Assembly (NCBI GenBank): GCA_937907205.1 | Contig: CALESE010000136.1 | Coordinates: 1 to 19,085, forward strand | DNA: 19,085 nucleotides | Reading direction: 5' to 3' | DNA from: an uncultured Romboutsia sp. | GTDB lineage: Bacteria > Bacillota > Clostridia > Peptostreptococcales > Peptostreptococcaceae | Notes under the pieces: model-generated | The model's database searches: none | What the model was told of the DNA's origin: nothing | What the model saw: the letters and a program-made list of their open reading frames with translations, nothing else | In this document: positions 1 through 7,431 of the stretch, one piece after another | Layout: the number at the start of each line of letters is the position of its first letter | How positions within the stretch are numbered: position 1 is the first letter of the stretch | Program-made: the position numbers and the translations under genes

Positions 1-27
1 CATAAAGAGTATTAACAAAAATAAAAA

Positions 28-48
28 AGCGTAGACTTTGTCTACGCT
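28..48 (-). terminator. Rho-independent terminator after mrnC
   Basis: A perfect 9-bp stem (28-36 with 40-48) closes a 3-nt loop. Read on the minus strand it is followed directly by a T-rich run (positions 28 down to 21). This is a textbook intrinsic terminator and ends the cysS-mrnC transcription unit. Confidence 0.93.
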
Positions 49-51
49 CTG

Positions 52-75
52 AAGTATTGCCACTAGGCAATACTT
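52..75 (-). terminator. Second hairpin directly after the mrnC stop codon
   Basis: A perfect 10-bp stem (52-61 with 66-75) with a 4-nt loop abuts the mrnC stop codon. It has no U-run of its own on the minus strand; the next element is the terminator at 28-48. It may reinforce termination or protect the mRNA 3' end. The hairpin is certain as sequence; its role is inferred. Confidence 0.6.
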
Positions 76-477
76 TTAAGCTTTCATATTATCTTCTATT
101 ATATTTATACCCTTAGATATTATATAATCAAGCCTTTCCTTTTCATTTCCTAAATATAGATATCCAACTAATGCTTCAAATCCTGTAGCATGTTTATAGT
201 CTATTATATCTGCATTTTTAGGAGATGTATGAGATTTTTGATTTCTACCTCTTTTATATATTCTAAGTTCTTCTTCAGTTAATTCACTTTCTAGTTCATG
301 CATTATAGTAGCTTGAGCTTTTGCTTTAACATACTTCACTGCAGATTTATGAAGATCATTAACTTTTTTATTTATGTTTTTTCTTATTAGATATTCCCTT
401 ATATAAGATTCATATATAGTGTCTCCTATATAAGCCAATACTAATGGTGACATTGCTATTAGTTCTGTTTTATTCAT
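76..477 (-). CDS. mrnC: Mini-ribonuclease III (23S rRNA maturation)
   Basis: Mini-RNase III is a dimeric RNase III-type endonuclease without a double-stranded RNA-binding domain; in Bacillus it matures 23S rRNA ends together with ribosomal protein L3. The 133-residue product consists of the catalytic domain only. The motif LAYIGDTIYE carries the expected catalytic Asp19, and ATGFEALVGYLYL carries the second acidic site at about Glu101. Length is normal for the family. I chose the ATG at 477, two bases after the cysS stop codon, because the product then begins close to the conserved SPLxLAYIGD block. A GTG at 495 in the same frame would overlap cysS and add six residues. The tight junction implies co-transcription and translational coupling with cysS, an arrangement common in Firmicutes. 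A pair of hairpins follows the stop codon. Confidence 0.93.
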   Translation of the reverse strand: MNKTELIAMSPLVLAYIGDTIYESYIREYLIRKNINKKVNDLHKSAVKYVKAKAQATIMHELESELTEEELRIYKRGRNQKSHTSPKNADIIDYKHATGFEALVGYLYLGNEKERLDYIISKGINIIEDNMKA

Positions 478-479
478 AA

Positions 480-1877
480 TTATGCTCTTTTCCACTTAGT
501 ACCTTGTCTTGTATCTTCTAAGATTATTCCTTTTTCTAATAATTCTTGTCTTATATCATCAGCTAATTTAAAATCCTTATTTTTCTTAGCTTCAACTCTT
601 TTTTGTATTAGGTTTTCTATTTCTTCATCCAATATATCATCTTGTTTTTTATTAACTATATTTAATACAGATGTTAATTCGTTAAATTCATCTAAACACT
701 TTTTAGCAAATTCTAATGATGATTTATCACTAACATTAGTATTTATAAATCTAGATAACTCAAATATAGCACTTATAGCGTCTGCTGTATTTATATCATC
801 CTCCATAGCATTTACAAATTTAGTTCTATATGAATTTAATTCTTCTACTAATGATTTTTCATCTTCTGTTATAGATGACTCTTGCAGATTGCTTATTATA
901 AATTCAGCTCTTTCTTTTGCATTGTATAATCTTTCTAAACCTGCTTTAGACTGAGATAATAATTCATCACTGAAGTTAACTGGATTTCTATAATGAGATG
1001 ATAGCATAAAGAATCTAACAATTTCTAAATCATATAATTTTGATATATCTCTTACTGTAAAGAAATTACCTTTTGATTTACTCATTTTTTCATTATTTAT
1101 ATTTATATATCCATTGTGAATCCAATAATTTGAGAATGGCTTACCACTTCTAGCTTCACTTTGAGCTATTTCATTTTCATGATGAGGGAATGCTAAATCT
1201 TGACCACCTGCATGTATATCTATAGTTTCTCCTAGATACCTATTTGACATAACAGAACATTCTATATGCCATCCTGGTCTTCCTTCTCCCCATGGACTTT
1301 GCCATCCTGGTTCTCCTTCTTTTTTAGACTTCCATAAAACGAAATCCATTGGATGTCTTTTTTGGCTATTTACTTCTATTCTAGCCCCAGCTTCTAAATC
1401 ATCTTGGTTTTGCTTTGAAAGCTTTCCGTATCCTTCAAATTTCTTAGTATCAAAGTATACATCTCCATTTACTTCATAAGCATATCCTTTATCTTCTAGT
1501 TCTTTTACAAATGTTATTATTTCATTTATATTATCTGTAACTCTTGGATGAACACTTGCTCTTTTTATTCCTAGTCCATCTGCATCTACAAAATATTCAT
1601 TTATGTATTTATTAGCCACTTCTTCTGGAGATATTTGCTCCTCATGTCCTCTTTTGATTATTTTATCATCTACATCTGTAAAGTTTTGAACGAATGTTAC
1701 ATCATAACCTCTATACTCTAAATATCTTCTTAAAGTATCAAAAATTATAAATGGTCTAGCATTACCTATATGAATATAGTTATATACTGTAGGACCACAA
1801 ACATACATTTTTACTTTACCTTCTTCTATAGGAATGAACTCTTCTTTTGTTCTAGTTAATGTATTATATAATTTCAT
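480..1877 (-). CDS. cysS: Cysteinyl-tRNA synthetase
   Basis: This class I synthetase charges tRNA-Cys with cysteine in the cytoplasm. The 465-residue product has the HIGH-type signature HIGNA at 36-40 and KMSKS at 264-268. The four zinc ligands that discriminate cysteine are present at the expected spacing: Cys27 (in YVCGPTVYN), Cys207 (in GWHIECS), His232 and Glu236 (in PHHENEIAQ). The C-terminal helical anticodon-binding region ends in KWKRA. Length is typical of bacterial CysRS. I chose ATG 1877 because a GAGGTG ribosome-binding site precedes it by six bases; a GTG at 1886 lies inside that site. mrnC follows after 2 nt. No T-box leader precedes the gene, although many clostridial cysS genes have one. 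Identification is certain. Confidence 0.98.
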   Translation of the reverse strand: MKLYNTLTRTKEEFIPIEEGKVKMYVCGPTVYNYIHIGNARPFIIFDTLRRYLEYRGYDVTFVQNFTDVDDKIIKRGHEEQISPEEVANKYINEYFVDADGLGIKRASVHPRVTDNINEIITFVKELEDKGYAYEVNGDVYFDTKKFEGYGKLSKQNQDDLEAGARIEVNSQKRHPMDFVLWKSKKEGEPGWQSPWGEGRPGWHIECSVMSNRYLGETIDIHAGGQDLAFPHHENEIAQSEARSGKPFSNYWIHNGYININNEKMSKSKGNFFTVRDISKLYDLEIVRFFMLSSHYRNPVNFSDELLSQSKAGLERLYNAKERAEFIISNLQESSITEDEKSLVEELNSYRTKFVNAMEDDINTADAISAIFELSRFINTNVSDKSSLEFAKKCLDEFNELTSVLNIVNKKQDDILDEEIENLIQKRVEAKKNKDFKLADDIRQELLEKGIILEDTRQGTKWKRA

Positions 1878-1938
1878 AATTATCACCTCGCTATGTTGTT
1901 ATATCTTACAATAATATTATAGTTTAAAATCTTTACAA

Positions 1939-1958
1939 ATAATAGTATTACTATTATA
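1939..1958 (-). promoter_or_regulatory. Possible cysS promoter -10 with overlapping palindrome
   Basis: A TATAAT hexamer on the minus strand (1958 to 1953) overlaps a 19-nt odd palindrome (1939-1957, 9-bp arms around one central base). A second TATAAT lies at 1921-1916. Neither has a good -35 at 16-18 bp, so the promoter assignment is weak in this AT-rich DNA. The palindrome could be an operator or a chance dyad. Confidence 0.3.
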
Positions 1959-2002
1959 TCCTTAAGGTTTAAAAAAAATCTACCCTTTAGTTTATTAGTA
2001 AT

Positions 2003-2155
2003 CTATTCTTCTAAAAATATTTTTTTGCTTAAACTACACGAATCAAATGTCTCTTTATTTATTATATCCTCATCTTTCAGTCGTTTTAATATATCTAAAT
2101 AATCATTACACAGTTGCTGTAATTCTTTTTTAACTTTCTCTGTACTACTATACAT
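2003..2155 (-). CDS. Small hypothetical protein, 50 residues, SHOCT-like C-terminal half
   Basis: I do not recognise this gene by name. The ATG at 2155 is preceded by a very strong ribosome-binding site, GAGGGGG, five bases upstream, so the short frame is probably translated; an in-frame upstream start at 2188 lacks such a site. The product is 50 residues, highly charged and largely helical in appearance, with no signal peptide or membrane segment. Its second half, ILKRLKDEDIINKETF, resembles the short SHOCT-type motif (leucine-rich helix, then Asp/Glu, Ile-Ile, then Glu-x-Phe) often found at the ends of small or membrane proteins; this is a pattern match by eye. It lies alone between the gltX terminator and cysS. 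Function is unknown; a regulatory or adaptor role would be guesswork. Confidence 0.6.
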   Translation of the reverse strand: MYSSTEKVKKELQQLCNDYLDILKRLKDEDIINKETFDSCSLSKKIFLEE

Positions 2156-2394
2156 AGTTACCCCCTCATATCCAAACAAAACTACCATATATTTAAATTT
2201 ATTATTCTAAATTTAATTTTTCACTGTTCTAATATATTAAATCAATCTATGAAAATACCTTTGATTTTACTATTAAATTCATTCATCAAATAACTACATA
2301 AAAATTTTTACATAATTTCATAATACAATTAAGAAGCTAAAAATAGACTTATTATTTAAGATTATTATTACATATTCTAGATTAATATATAAAA

Positions 2395-2418
2395 ACTCCG
2401 TCTAATAATAGACGGAGT
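2395..2418 (-). terminator. Rho-independent terminator after gltX
   Basis: A perfect 10-bp stem (2395-2404 with 2409-2418) and 4-nt loop, followed on the minus strand by a five-base T run (2395 to 2391). It lies 13 bases past the gltX stop codon. An alternative outer pairing (2391-2399 with 2420-2428) is also possible. Clear intrinsic terminator. Confidence 0.93.
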
Positions 2419-2431
2419 AGGAGTTTTTAGT

Positions 2432-3913
2432 TTATATAAGATTTTCTTTTGCAAAGTTTATTCTATTTAGACATATATCTTTACCTAAAACTTCCATAGT
2501 CTTTGGTAAGTCTGGTCCATGCATTTGACCTGTTAATGCTATTCTTGATCCCATAAATAAATTTTTACCTTTTATTCCATGCTCTTTTTGTATCTCTTTG
2601 AACATAGCTTTAACAAAAGCTTCGTCAATAGCTTCAGTTTTTTCTATTTTTTCAGCTAAAGCATTTACTAATGTAGGTATATGCTCTAAGCTTAAAAATT
2701 CTTTACATTCCTCAGTTTCTAACTCAACAGTATCTCCAAAGAATATAGATGCATGGTCAGTTATTTCTTTTACATATGATAATTTTTCTTTAAGAACTGA
2801 AACCATACCTTTTACAAAATCGTACTTAGTCTGTACTTCGTCTTCAGATATAAAACCAGCTTCTACTAAGAATGGCATTGCTAAACCTGTTAATAATGCA
2901 TCATCAGCATCTTTAACATAATGTTGGTTAACCCAGTTTAATTTTTCTGTGTCAAATACTCCACCACTCTTAGATACTCTTTCTACTGAGAATGCATTTT
3001 CTAATTCTTCCATAGAGAATATCTCTTGATTATCTTCTGGAGACCATCCAACTAATGCAACATAGTTAACAAGTCCTTCTGGTAAGTATCCTTTTTTCTT
3101 GAAATCTTCAACTGCAACATCACCATGTCTCTTACTTAATTTTTTCTTTTCTTTATTAAGTATGTTTGGTAAATGTACAAATGTCGGAGCTTCCCATCCA
3201 AATGCTTCATATAAATAAACATGTTTTGGAGTTGAAGAAACCCATTCTTCTCCTCTTATTACATGAGTTATTTTCATTAAATGGTCATCAACAACAACTG
3301 CAAAGTGGTAAGTTGGGAATCCATCAGTCTTTATTAATACTTGATCATCTAAATCATTCGTATTGAATTCTGTTTCTCCTCTTACTAAATCAGTGAACTT
3401 TATAACATGATTTTCTGGTAATCTTAGTCTTATTACATAAGGCTCACCTGCAGCTATTTTAGCATCTATTTCTTCTTGAGTAAGGTCTCTACAATGACCA
3501 TCATATCTTGGAGTTTCTCCAGCTTCTTTTTGCTTTTCTCTTACTTCATCTAATCTTTCTTTAGTACAGAAACAATAGTAAGCCTTACCAGCATCTAGTA
3601 ACTCTTTTATATATTCTTTATATATGTCCAATCTTTCAGATTGTATATATGGTCCATTTTCACCAATTTGAGTTATATTTCCGTTATCATCTAACATAAC
3701 TCCTTCAGTGTGGTTAACTCCTGCCCACTTCATAGCATTTAGCATATTTTCTATGGCACCATCTACTAACCTAGTTTGGTCAGTATCTTCTACTCTTAAT
3801 ATGTATTCTCCACCCATTTTCTTTGCAAATAAATAGTTATATAGTGCTGTTCTTAAACTACCTATATGTACAAATCCAGTTGGACTTGGAGCAAATCTTA
3901 CTCTTACGCTCAT
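2432..3913 (-). CDS. gltX: Glutamyl-tRNA synthetase
   Basis: This class I synthetase activates glutamate and charges tRNA-Glu. In bacteria lacking glutaminyl-tRNA synthetase it also misacylates tRNA-Gln for GatCAB; the window does not show whether that applies here. The 493-residue product has the PSPTGFVHIGSLRTALYNY signature (HIGS at 16-19) and KLSKR at 258-262, characteristic of GluRS rather than GlnRS. Cys114-x-Cys116 and Cys141 form a partial zinc-ligand set in the acceptor-binding insertion. Length is normal. The start at 3913 is set by AGGAGGT six bases upstream. The gene is monocistronic on this evidence: a terminator separates it from proS upstream, and another follows it. A promoter with an overlapping inverted repeat lies just before it. 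Confidence 0.98.
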   Translation of the reverse strand: MSVRVRFAPSPTGFVHIGSLRTALYNYLFAKKMGGEYILRVEDTDQTRLVDGAIENMLNAMKWAGVNHTEGVMLDDNGNITQIGENGPYIQSERLDIYKEYIKELLDAGKAYYCFCTKERLDEVREKQKEAGETPRYDGHCRDLTQEEIDAKIAAGEPYVIRLRLPENHVIKFTDLVRGETEFNTNDLDDQVLIKTDGFPTYHFAVVVDDHLMKITHVIRGEEWVSSTPKHVYLYEAFGWEAPTFVHLPNILNKEKKKLSKRHGDVAVEDFKKKGYLPEGLVNYVALVGWSPEDNQEIFSMEELENAFSVERVSKSGGVFDTEKLNWVNQHYVKDADDALLTGLAMPFLVEAGFISEDEVQTKYDFVKGMVSVLKEKLSYVKEITDHASIFFGDTVELETEECKEFLSLEHIPTLVNALAEKIEKTEAIDEAFVKAMFKEIQKEHGIKGKNLFMGSRIALTGQMHGPDLPKTMEVLGKDICLNRINFAKENLI

Positions 3914-3944
3914 AATTTTACCTCCTATAATATTACACGTATCT

Positions 3945-3983
3945 ATAATATCAAAATAACATAATTATTGTAATGTTATTTTG
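3945..3983 (-). promoter_or_regulatory. Candidate gltX promoter with overlapping inverted repeat
   Basis: On the minus strand ATTACA (3974-3969) and TATTAT (3950-3945) are separated by 18 bp, giving a plausible sigma-A promoter with transcription starting near 3938 and a short leader carrying AGGAGGT. A perfect 11-bp inverted repeat (3952-3962 with 3973-3983, 10-bp spacer) overlaps the -35 and fills the spacer, as an operator would. The inverted repeat is directly visible; promoter and operator roles are inferred. Confidence 0.45.
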
Positions 3984-4036
3984 TCCAAATTAAATTAAAA
4001 ACAAATTGGTTTATTAATAATACTACTATTTTATTT

Positions 4037-4045
4037 TGTGGATAA
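4037..4045 (-). promoter_or_regulatory. Single perfect DnaA-box match
   Basis: The minus strand reads TTATCCACA, the consensus DnaA box, in the proS-gltX gap upstream of the gltX promoter. It stands alone, so it is not an origin. One such match in a window this size could occur by chance. Confidence 0.3.
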
Positions 4046-4067
4046 AGTTGTTTTTTTCCTAATTAAA

Positions 4068-4128
4068 ATAGTATATATATCCATATTTTAATCATAATTG
4101 TTAATAACTTAGTGGATATATATACTAT
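4068..4128 (-). terminator. Long AT-rich dyad after proS, probable terminator
   Basis: Perfect 16-bp inverted repeat (4068-4083 with 4113-4128) around a 29-nt loop, 11 bases beyond the proS stop codon. On the minus strand the stem is followed by TTTTAATT and then more T/A. The long loop and AT-rich stem make it less typical than the other terminators here, but the perfect pairing and position support termination of proS. Confidence 0.65.
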
Positions 4129-4139
4129 CTATTAAATAA

Positions 4140-5855
4140 TTATCCTAACTTTACGTTATTCTTTGCAAATTCAGATTCAATTTTTGATTTTATTTCATCT
4201 AAAGCTATCACTTCTTTATCAGATTCTGATCTTAATTTAAATTCTACTTTACCGTCAGTTATATCTTTACCAACAGTTATTCTCATTGGTATACCTATAA
4301 GTTCACTATCTTTGAACTTAAATCCAACTCTTTCATCTCTATCATCTAATAATACTTCTACGCCCATATCTTTTAATTCGTTGTATATCTTTTCAGCAGC
4401 TTTAACTTGCTCTTCTTTTTTCATGTTTACTGGTACTACTACTACATGATATGGAGCTATAGATAAAGGCCATATTATACCATTTTCATCATGATGTTGT
4501 TCTATTACAGCTGCTGCCGTTCTTTCAACGCCTATTCCGTAACATCCCATAACTATTGGTTGAGTTTTACCATTTTTGTCTAAGTAAGTAGCTCCCATAG
4601 ATTCTGAGTACTTAGTTCCAAGTTTGAATATATGACCAACTTCTACTCCTCTAGCAACTTCTAATGCACTACCACACTTAGTACATTTATCTCCTTCTTC
4701 TACATTTCTAAAGTCTCCAACTGTACCTTCAAAATCTCTTCCGTAGTTAGCATTTTCTACATGATACTCTGTTTTATTAGCACCTATTATTATATTCTTT
4801 TGATCTGCTACTTCTTGGTCTATTAATAAGTAATCAGTCTTTATTCCTATTGGACCTGCAAATCCTACTTCTGCACCAGTTACTTCTTTTATAGTTGTTT
4901 CACTAGCAAGTTCAAATTCAACAGCTCCACCTATAGCATTAGCAACTTTAGTTTCGTTAACCTCCCTATCTCCTCTAACTACTACTGCTACAGATTTTCC
5001 ATCTGCATAGTATATTAAAGTCTTACCAAATTTTCCTGATTCTATATTAAAGAATTTAGCTAATTCATCTATTGTAGTTACTTCTGGAGTATGAACTTCT
5101 TTTAATTCTTTCATTTCTTCATTACAAGCTTCATGGTTTACTGACACAGCTTTTTCTATATTAGCTGCATAATCACATCCACTACAGAATACTATTTCAT
5201 CTTCTCCAACTTCTGACTTAACCATAAATTCAGCTGATGCAGAACCACCCATAGCACCTGAATCTGCTTGAACTGGGCTATTTTCTAATTCGCATCTTCT
5301 GAATATATTTGTATATGCATCAAACATATCTTGGTATGATTTATCTAATCCTTCTTGATCTACATCAAAGCTATAAGCATCTTTCATCGTGAAAGTTTTA
5401 GTTCTCATAACTCCAAACCTTGGTCTTCTTTCGTCTCTGTATTTTACTTGTATTTGATATAAGTTAAGTGGTAATTGCTTATATGAAGTTACCTCTTGTC
5501 TTATTATATCCGTAAATACTTCTTCATGAGTTGGGCCCATGCAATAGCTTCTTTCATTTCTATCATTAAGTCTAAACATTTCAGGCCCCATAACATCCCA
5601 TCTACCTGACTCTTTCCAAAGTTCTGATGGTATCAATCCTGAACATAATATTTCTTGAGCACCTTTAGCATTCATTTCTTCTCTTATTATATTTTGTATT
5701 TTATTAAATACTCTTAGACCCATTGGTAACTGGTTGTATACTCCAGATGCCATTTTCTTTATCATACCTGCCCTCATCATTAATTGATGGCTTGTTATCT
5801 CTGCATCAGATGGAACTTCTTTTAATGTTGATATTAACATTTTAGACATTTTCAT
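4140..5855 (-). CDS. proS: Prolyl-tRNA synthetase, bacterial type with editing insertion
   Basis: This class II synthetase charges tRNA-Pro and clears mischarged alanine. The 571-residue length and architecture are those of the bacterial (E. coli-like) form. Motif 2 is visible around residues 137-165 (YRDERRPRFGVMRTKTFTMKD), and motif 3 at 437-448 (GCYGIGVERTAA). Between them, about 224-410, lies the INS editing domain, including the conserved FGKTLIY lysine at about 279; CSGC (224-227) and CTKC (391-394) pairs within it could bind metal. The C-terminal part is the anticodon-binding domain. ATG 5855 follows AGGAGG by nine bases. Expression is set by the T-box leader immediately upstream, which senses uncharged tRNA-Pro. 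A long dyad terminator follows the stop codon. Identification is certain. Confidence 0.98.
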   Translation of the reverse strand: MKMSKMLISTLKEVPSDAEITSHQLMMRAGMIKKMASGVYNQLPMGLRVFNKIQNIIREEMNAKGAQEILCSGLIPSELWKESGRWDVMGPEMFRLNDRNERSYCMGPTHEEVFTDIIRQEVTSYKQLPLNLYQIQVKYRDERRPRFGVMRTKTFTMKDAYSFDVDQEGLDKSYQDMFDAYTNIFRRCELENSPVQADSGAMGGSASAEFMVKSEVGEDEIVFCSGCDYAANIEKAVSVNHEACNEEMKELKEVHTPEVTTIDELAKFFNIESGKFGKTLIYYADGKSVAVVVRGDREVNETKVANAIGGAVEFELASETTIKEVTGAEVGFAGPIGIKTDYLLIDQEVADQKNIIIGANKTEYHVENANYGRDFEGTVGDFRNVEEGDKCTKCGSALEVARGVEVGHIFKLGTKYSESMGATYLDKNGKTQPIVMGCYGIGVERTAAAVIEQHHDENGIIWPLSIAPYHVVVVPVNMKKEEQVKAAEKIYNELKDMGVEVLLDDRDERVGFKFKDSELIGIPMRITVGKDITDGKVEFKLRSESDKEVIALDEIKSKIESEFAKNNVKLG

Positions 5856-5880
5856 AATTTATTTCCTCCTAGATTATAAT

Positions 5881-5925
5881 AAAAAAACCTCTCATCACTA
5901 TACAAATGTATAGAGACGAAAGGTT
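5881..5925 (-). terminator. Regulated terminator of the proS T-box
   Basis: Minus-strand stem of about 17 pairs including GU pairs: a CTATAC/GTATAG core extended by AACCTTTCGTC with GATGAGAGGTT. Seven T residues follow (5887-5881). It lies between the T-box motif and the proS ribosome-binding site and competes with the antiterminator. Confidence 0.92.
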
Positions 5926-6113
5926 ATATTTCCGCGGTACCACTCTAATTAGCCATAAAGACTCTCTTTATAGGATATAACGGTCCTTACCGTAAGAGCT
6001 TTTTAACGCTCTTAAGCTAAAAGACTGGTTCAAAGACTTCTTCTTAGAAACTCTCAGCTAATGTTTCTTCTCTGTAAAGATTTCACCTTTTACTATTTCT
6101 TTATCATAGCTTT
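5881..6113 (-). promoter_or_regulatory. T-box riboswitch controlling proS (tRNA-Pro sensing)
   Basis: On the minus strand the leader has the full T-box layout. The base of stem I pairs 6107-6112 with 6014-6019, with a GATAAAG-type K-turn just inside it. A CCA triplet (6028-6026) sits in the specifier position on the 3' side near the base of stem I, and CCA is a proline codon matching the downstream gene. Two further stems follow: 5993-5999 with 6008-6014, and 5980-5984 with 5989-5993. The conserved T-box AGAGTGGTACCGCGG occupies 5946-5932; its TGGT can pair with the tRNA acceptor end. An intrinsic terminator ends the leader. Uncharged tRNA-Pro should stabilise the antiterminator and permit proS transcription. 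The specifier is read by eye from a plausible fold. Confidence 0.95.
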
Positions 6114-6206
6114 TATATACTTTATATGATATAAAATAAATTGTAATAATTTTATTTACTCTAACTTTTAAACTAAGATTAAAAAAACTCTTTCTATATT
6201 AAAATA

Positions 6207-6235
6207 ATAATATATTATTTAATATTAGTTGTCAA
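6207..6235 (-). promoter_or_regulatory. Candidate sigma-A promoter for the proS leader
   Basis: TTGACA (6235-6230) and TATTAT (6212-6207) on the minus strand with exact 17-bp spacing. The -35 lies in the last codons of ispF. Transcription would begin near 6200, about 90 nt before T-box stem I, a longer leader than usual. No better-spaced pair was seen closer to stem I. Start site unproven. Confidence 0.55.
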
Positions 6236-6704
6236 CTTTAACTAGCATACATATACTTTGAGCTGCTATTCCTTGCTTACTTCCTGTAAATCCTAAACCT
6301 TCTTCTGTTGTAGCTTTTACATTTATATTTTCTATATCTGTGCTTAAAGCTTTTGCTATGTTTTCTCTCATTAAATATATATGTGGTGCCATTTTAGGAC
6401 TTTGAGCAATTATAGTACAATCTATATTGCCTATTTTATATCCTTTTTCTTTTATTAGATTATAAACAAATTGTAATAATTTTATACTATCAGCACCTTT
6501 ATATCTTTCATCTGTATCTGGGAAATGTTTACCAATATCTCCAAGTGCAAGTGCTCCTAATATAGAATCCATTACAGCATGTACTAAAACATCTGCATCT
6601 GAATGTCCTAGTAACCCTTTTTCATGTGGTATATAAACTCCACCAATTATTAATTTTCTTTTTTCTACTAATTTATGGACATCATAACCTAACCCAACTC
6701 TCAT
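6225..6704 (-). CDS. ispF: 2-C-methyl-D-erythritol 2,4-cyclodiphosphate synthase
   Basis: IspF cyclises CDP-methylerythritol 2-phosphate to MEcPP and releases CMP, the fifth step of the MEP isoprenoid pathway; the enzyme is a trimer with zinc and a second divalent metal at subunit interfaces. The 159-residue protein begins MRVGLGYDVH, giving metal ligands Asp8 and His10, with the third ligand at about His42 in the HSDADVLVHAVMD block. The C-terminal block KATTEEGLGFTGSKQGIAA is also characteristic. AGGAGGT four bases before ATG 6704 lies within the end of ispD, whose stop codon is nine bases upstream, so the two genes are co-transcribed and probably translationally coupled. No clear terminator follows; the proS promoter sits at its stop codon. 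Confidence 0.98.
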   Translation of the reverse strand: MRVGLGYDVHKLVEKRKLIIGGVYIPHEKGLLGHSDADVLVHAVMDSILGALALGDIGKHFPDTDERYKGADSIKLLQFVYNLIKEKGYKIGNIDCTIIAQSPKMAPHIYLMRENIAKALSTDIENINVKATTEEGLGFTGSKQGIAAQSICMLVKVDN

Positions 6705-6713
6705 ATTAACCTC

Positions 6714-7400
6714 CTATAATACCTTACTATTAAGTATTTGTATTCCTATATCTATATCCTCTGTTGTTGTAACTTTTATATTATTATAAGATCCATATAT
6801 CATTTTTACAGTGTATCCTATACGCTCTACTAGCATAGCATCATCAGTTCCATAAAAGTTATTATCAAAAGCATCTTCATATGCCCTTTTTATAACACTA
6901 TAATCAAATGTTTGAGGAGTTTGAACTGACCATAGTGTACTTCTATTTGGAGTATCAACTATATAATTATTATTATTTACAACTTTTATAGTATCTTTTA
7001 CTGGAACTCCAACTACTACAGATTTATATTTTTGAACTTCTTCTAGTGACCTATTTATAATATCTTCATTGACAAAAGGTCTAGCTCCATCATGCACTAA
7101 AACATATTTACAATTTTTATCTAATACTTTTATTCCATTATATACAGAATCTTGTCTTTCTTTTCCACCATATGCAATTTTAATATTATTAAAATTATAC
7201 TTAACTAATATTTCTTTTTTGAAAAATTCAACTTCATCTTCTTTTACAACAATAACTATATCATTTATATTCTTATTGTTATAAAACTTCTCTATTGTAT
7301 AAGTAATTATTTCTTTATCATTTAATTTTATAAATTGTTTATTTATATTAGCCTTCATTCTACTTCCAGTACCAGCAGCAACTATAATAACACCATTCAT
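6714..7400 (-). CDS. ispD: 2-C-methyl-D-erythritol 4-phosphate cytidylyltransferase
   Basis: IspD transfers CMP from CTP to methylerythritol 4-phosphate, the third step of the MEP pathway; IspF acts two steps later. The 228-residue product has the nucleotidyltransferase N-terminus VAAGTGSRM with Arg14 and Lys21, the VLVHDGARPFV block with the metal-binding Asp104, and the DTPNRSTLWSVQTPQTF block near residue 150. Length is typical. An AAGAGG ribosome-binding site lies before ATG 7400. ispF starts nine bases after its stop codon. The gene begins only 31 bases after a strong hairpin terminator that closes yacL, and no convincing promoter fits in that space, so expression may depend on partial readthrough from the yacL promoter. 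Confidence 0.97.
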   Translation of the reverse strand: MNGVIIVAAGTGSRMKANINKQFIKLNDKEIITYTIEKFYNNKNINDIVIVVKEDEVEFFKKEILVKYNFNNIKIAYGGKERQDSVYNGIKVLDKNCKYVLVHDGARPFVNEDIINRSLEEVQKYKSVVVGVPVKDTIKVVNNNNYIVDTPNRSTLWSVQTPQTFDYSVIKRAYEDAFDNNFYGTDDAMLVERIGYTVKMIYGSYNNIKVTTTEDIDIGIQILNSKVL

Positions 7401-7431
7401 AATTTTACCTCTTAATTATATTTTTATATAC

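Noticed and set aside
1878..2431. T-box leader for cysS
   Set aside because: No GGTACCGCGG core, specifier stem or leader terminator found; the gap instead holds a small gene and a dyad.
6198..6222. Terminator after ispF
   Set aside because: The AT palindrome AATAATATATTATT has no loop and no following T run in a suitable place; it overlaps the candidate proS promoter instead.
7415..7420. TATAAT as an ispD promoter
   Set aside because: No -35 match at 16-18 bp (the position falls in the terminator stem), and the start site would fall at or within the ribosome-binding site.
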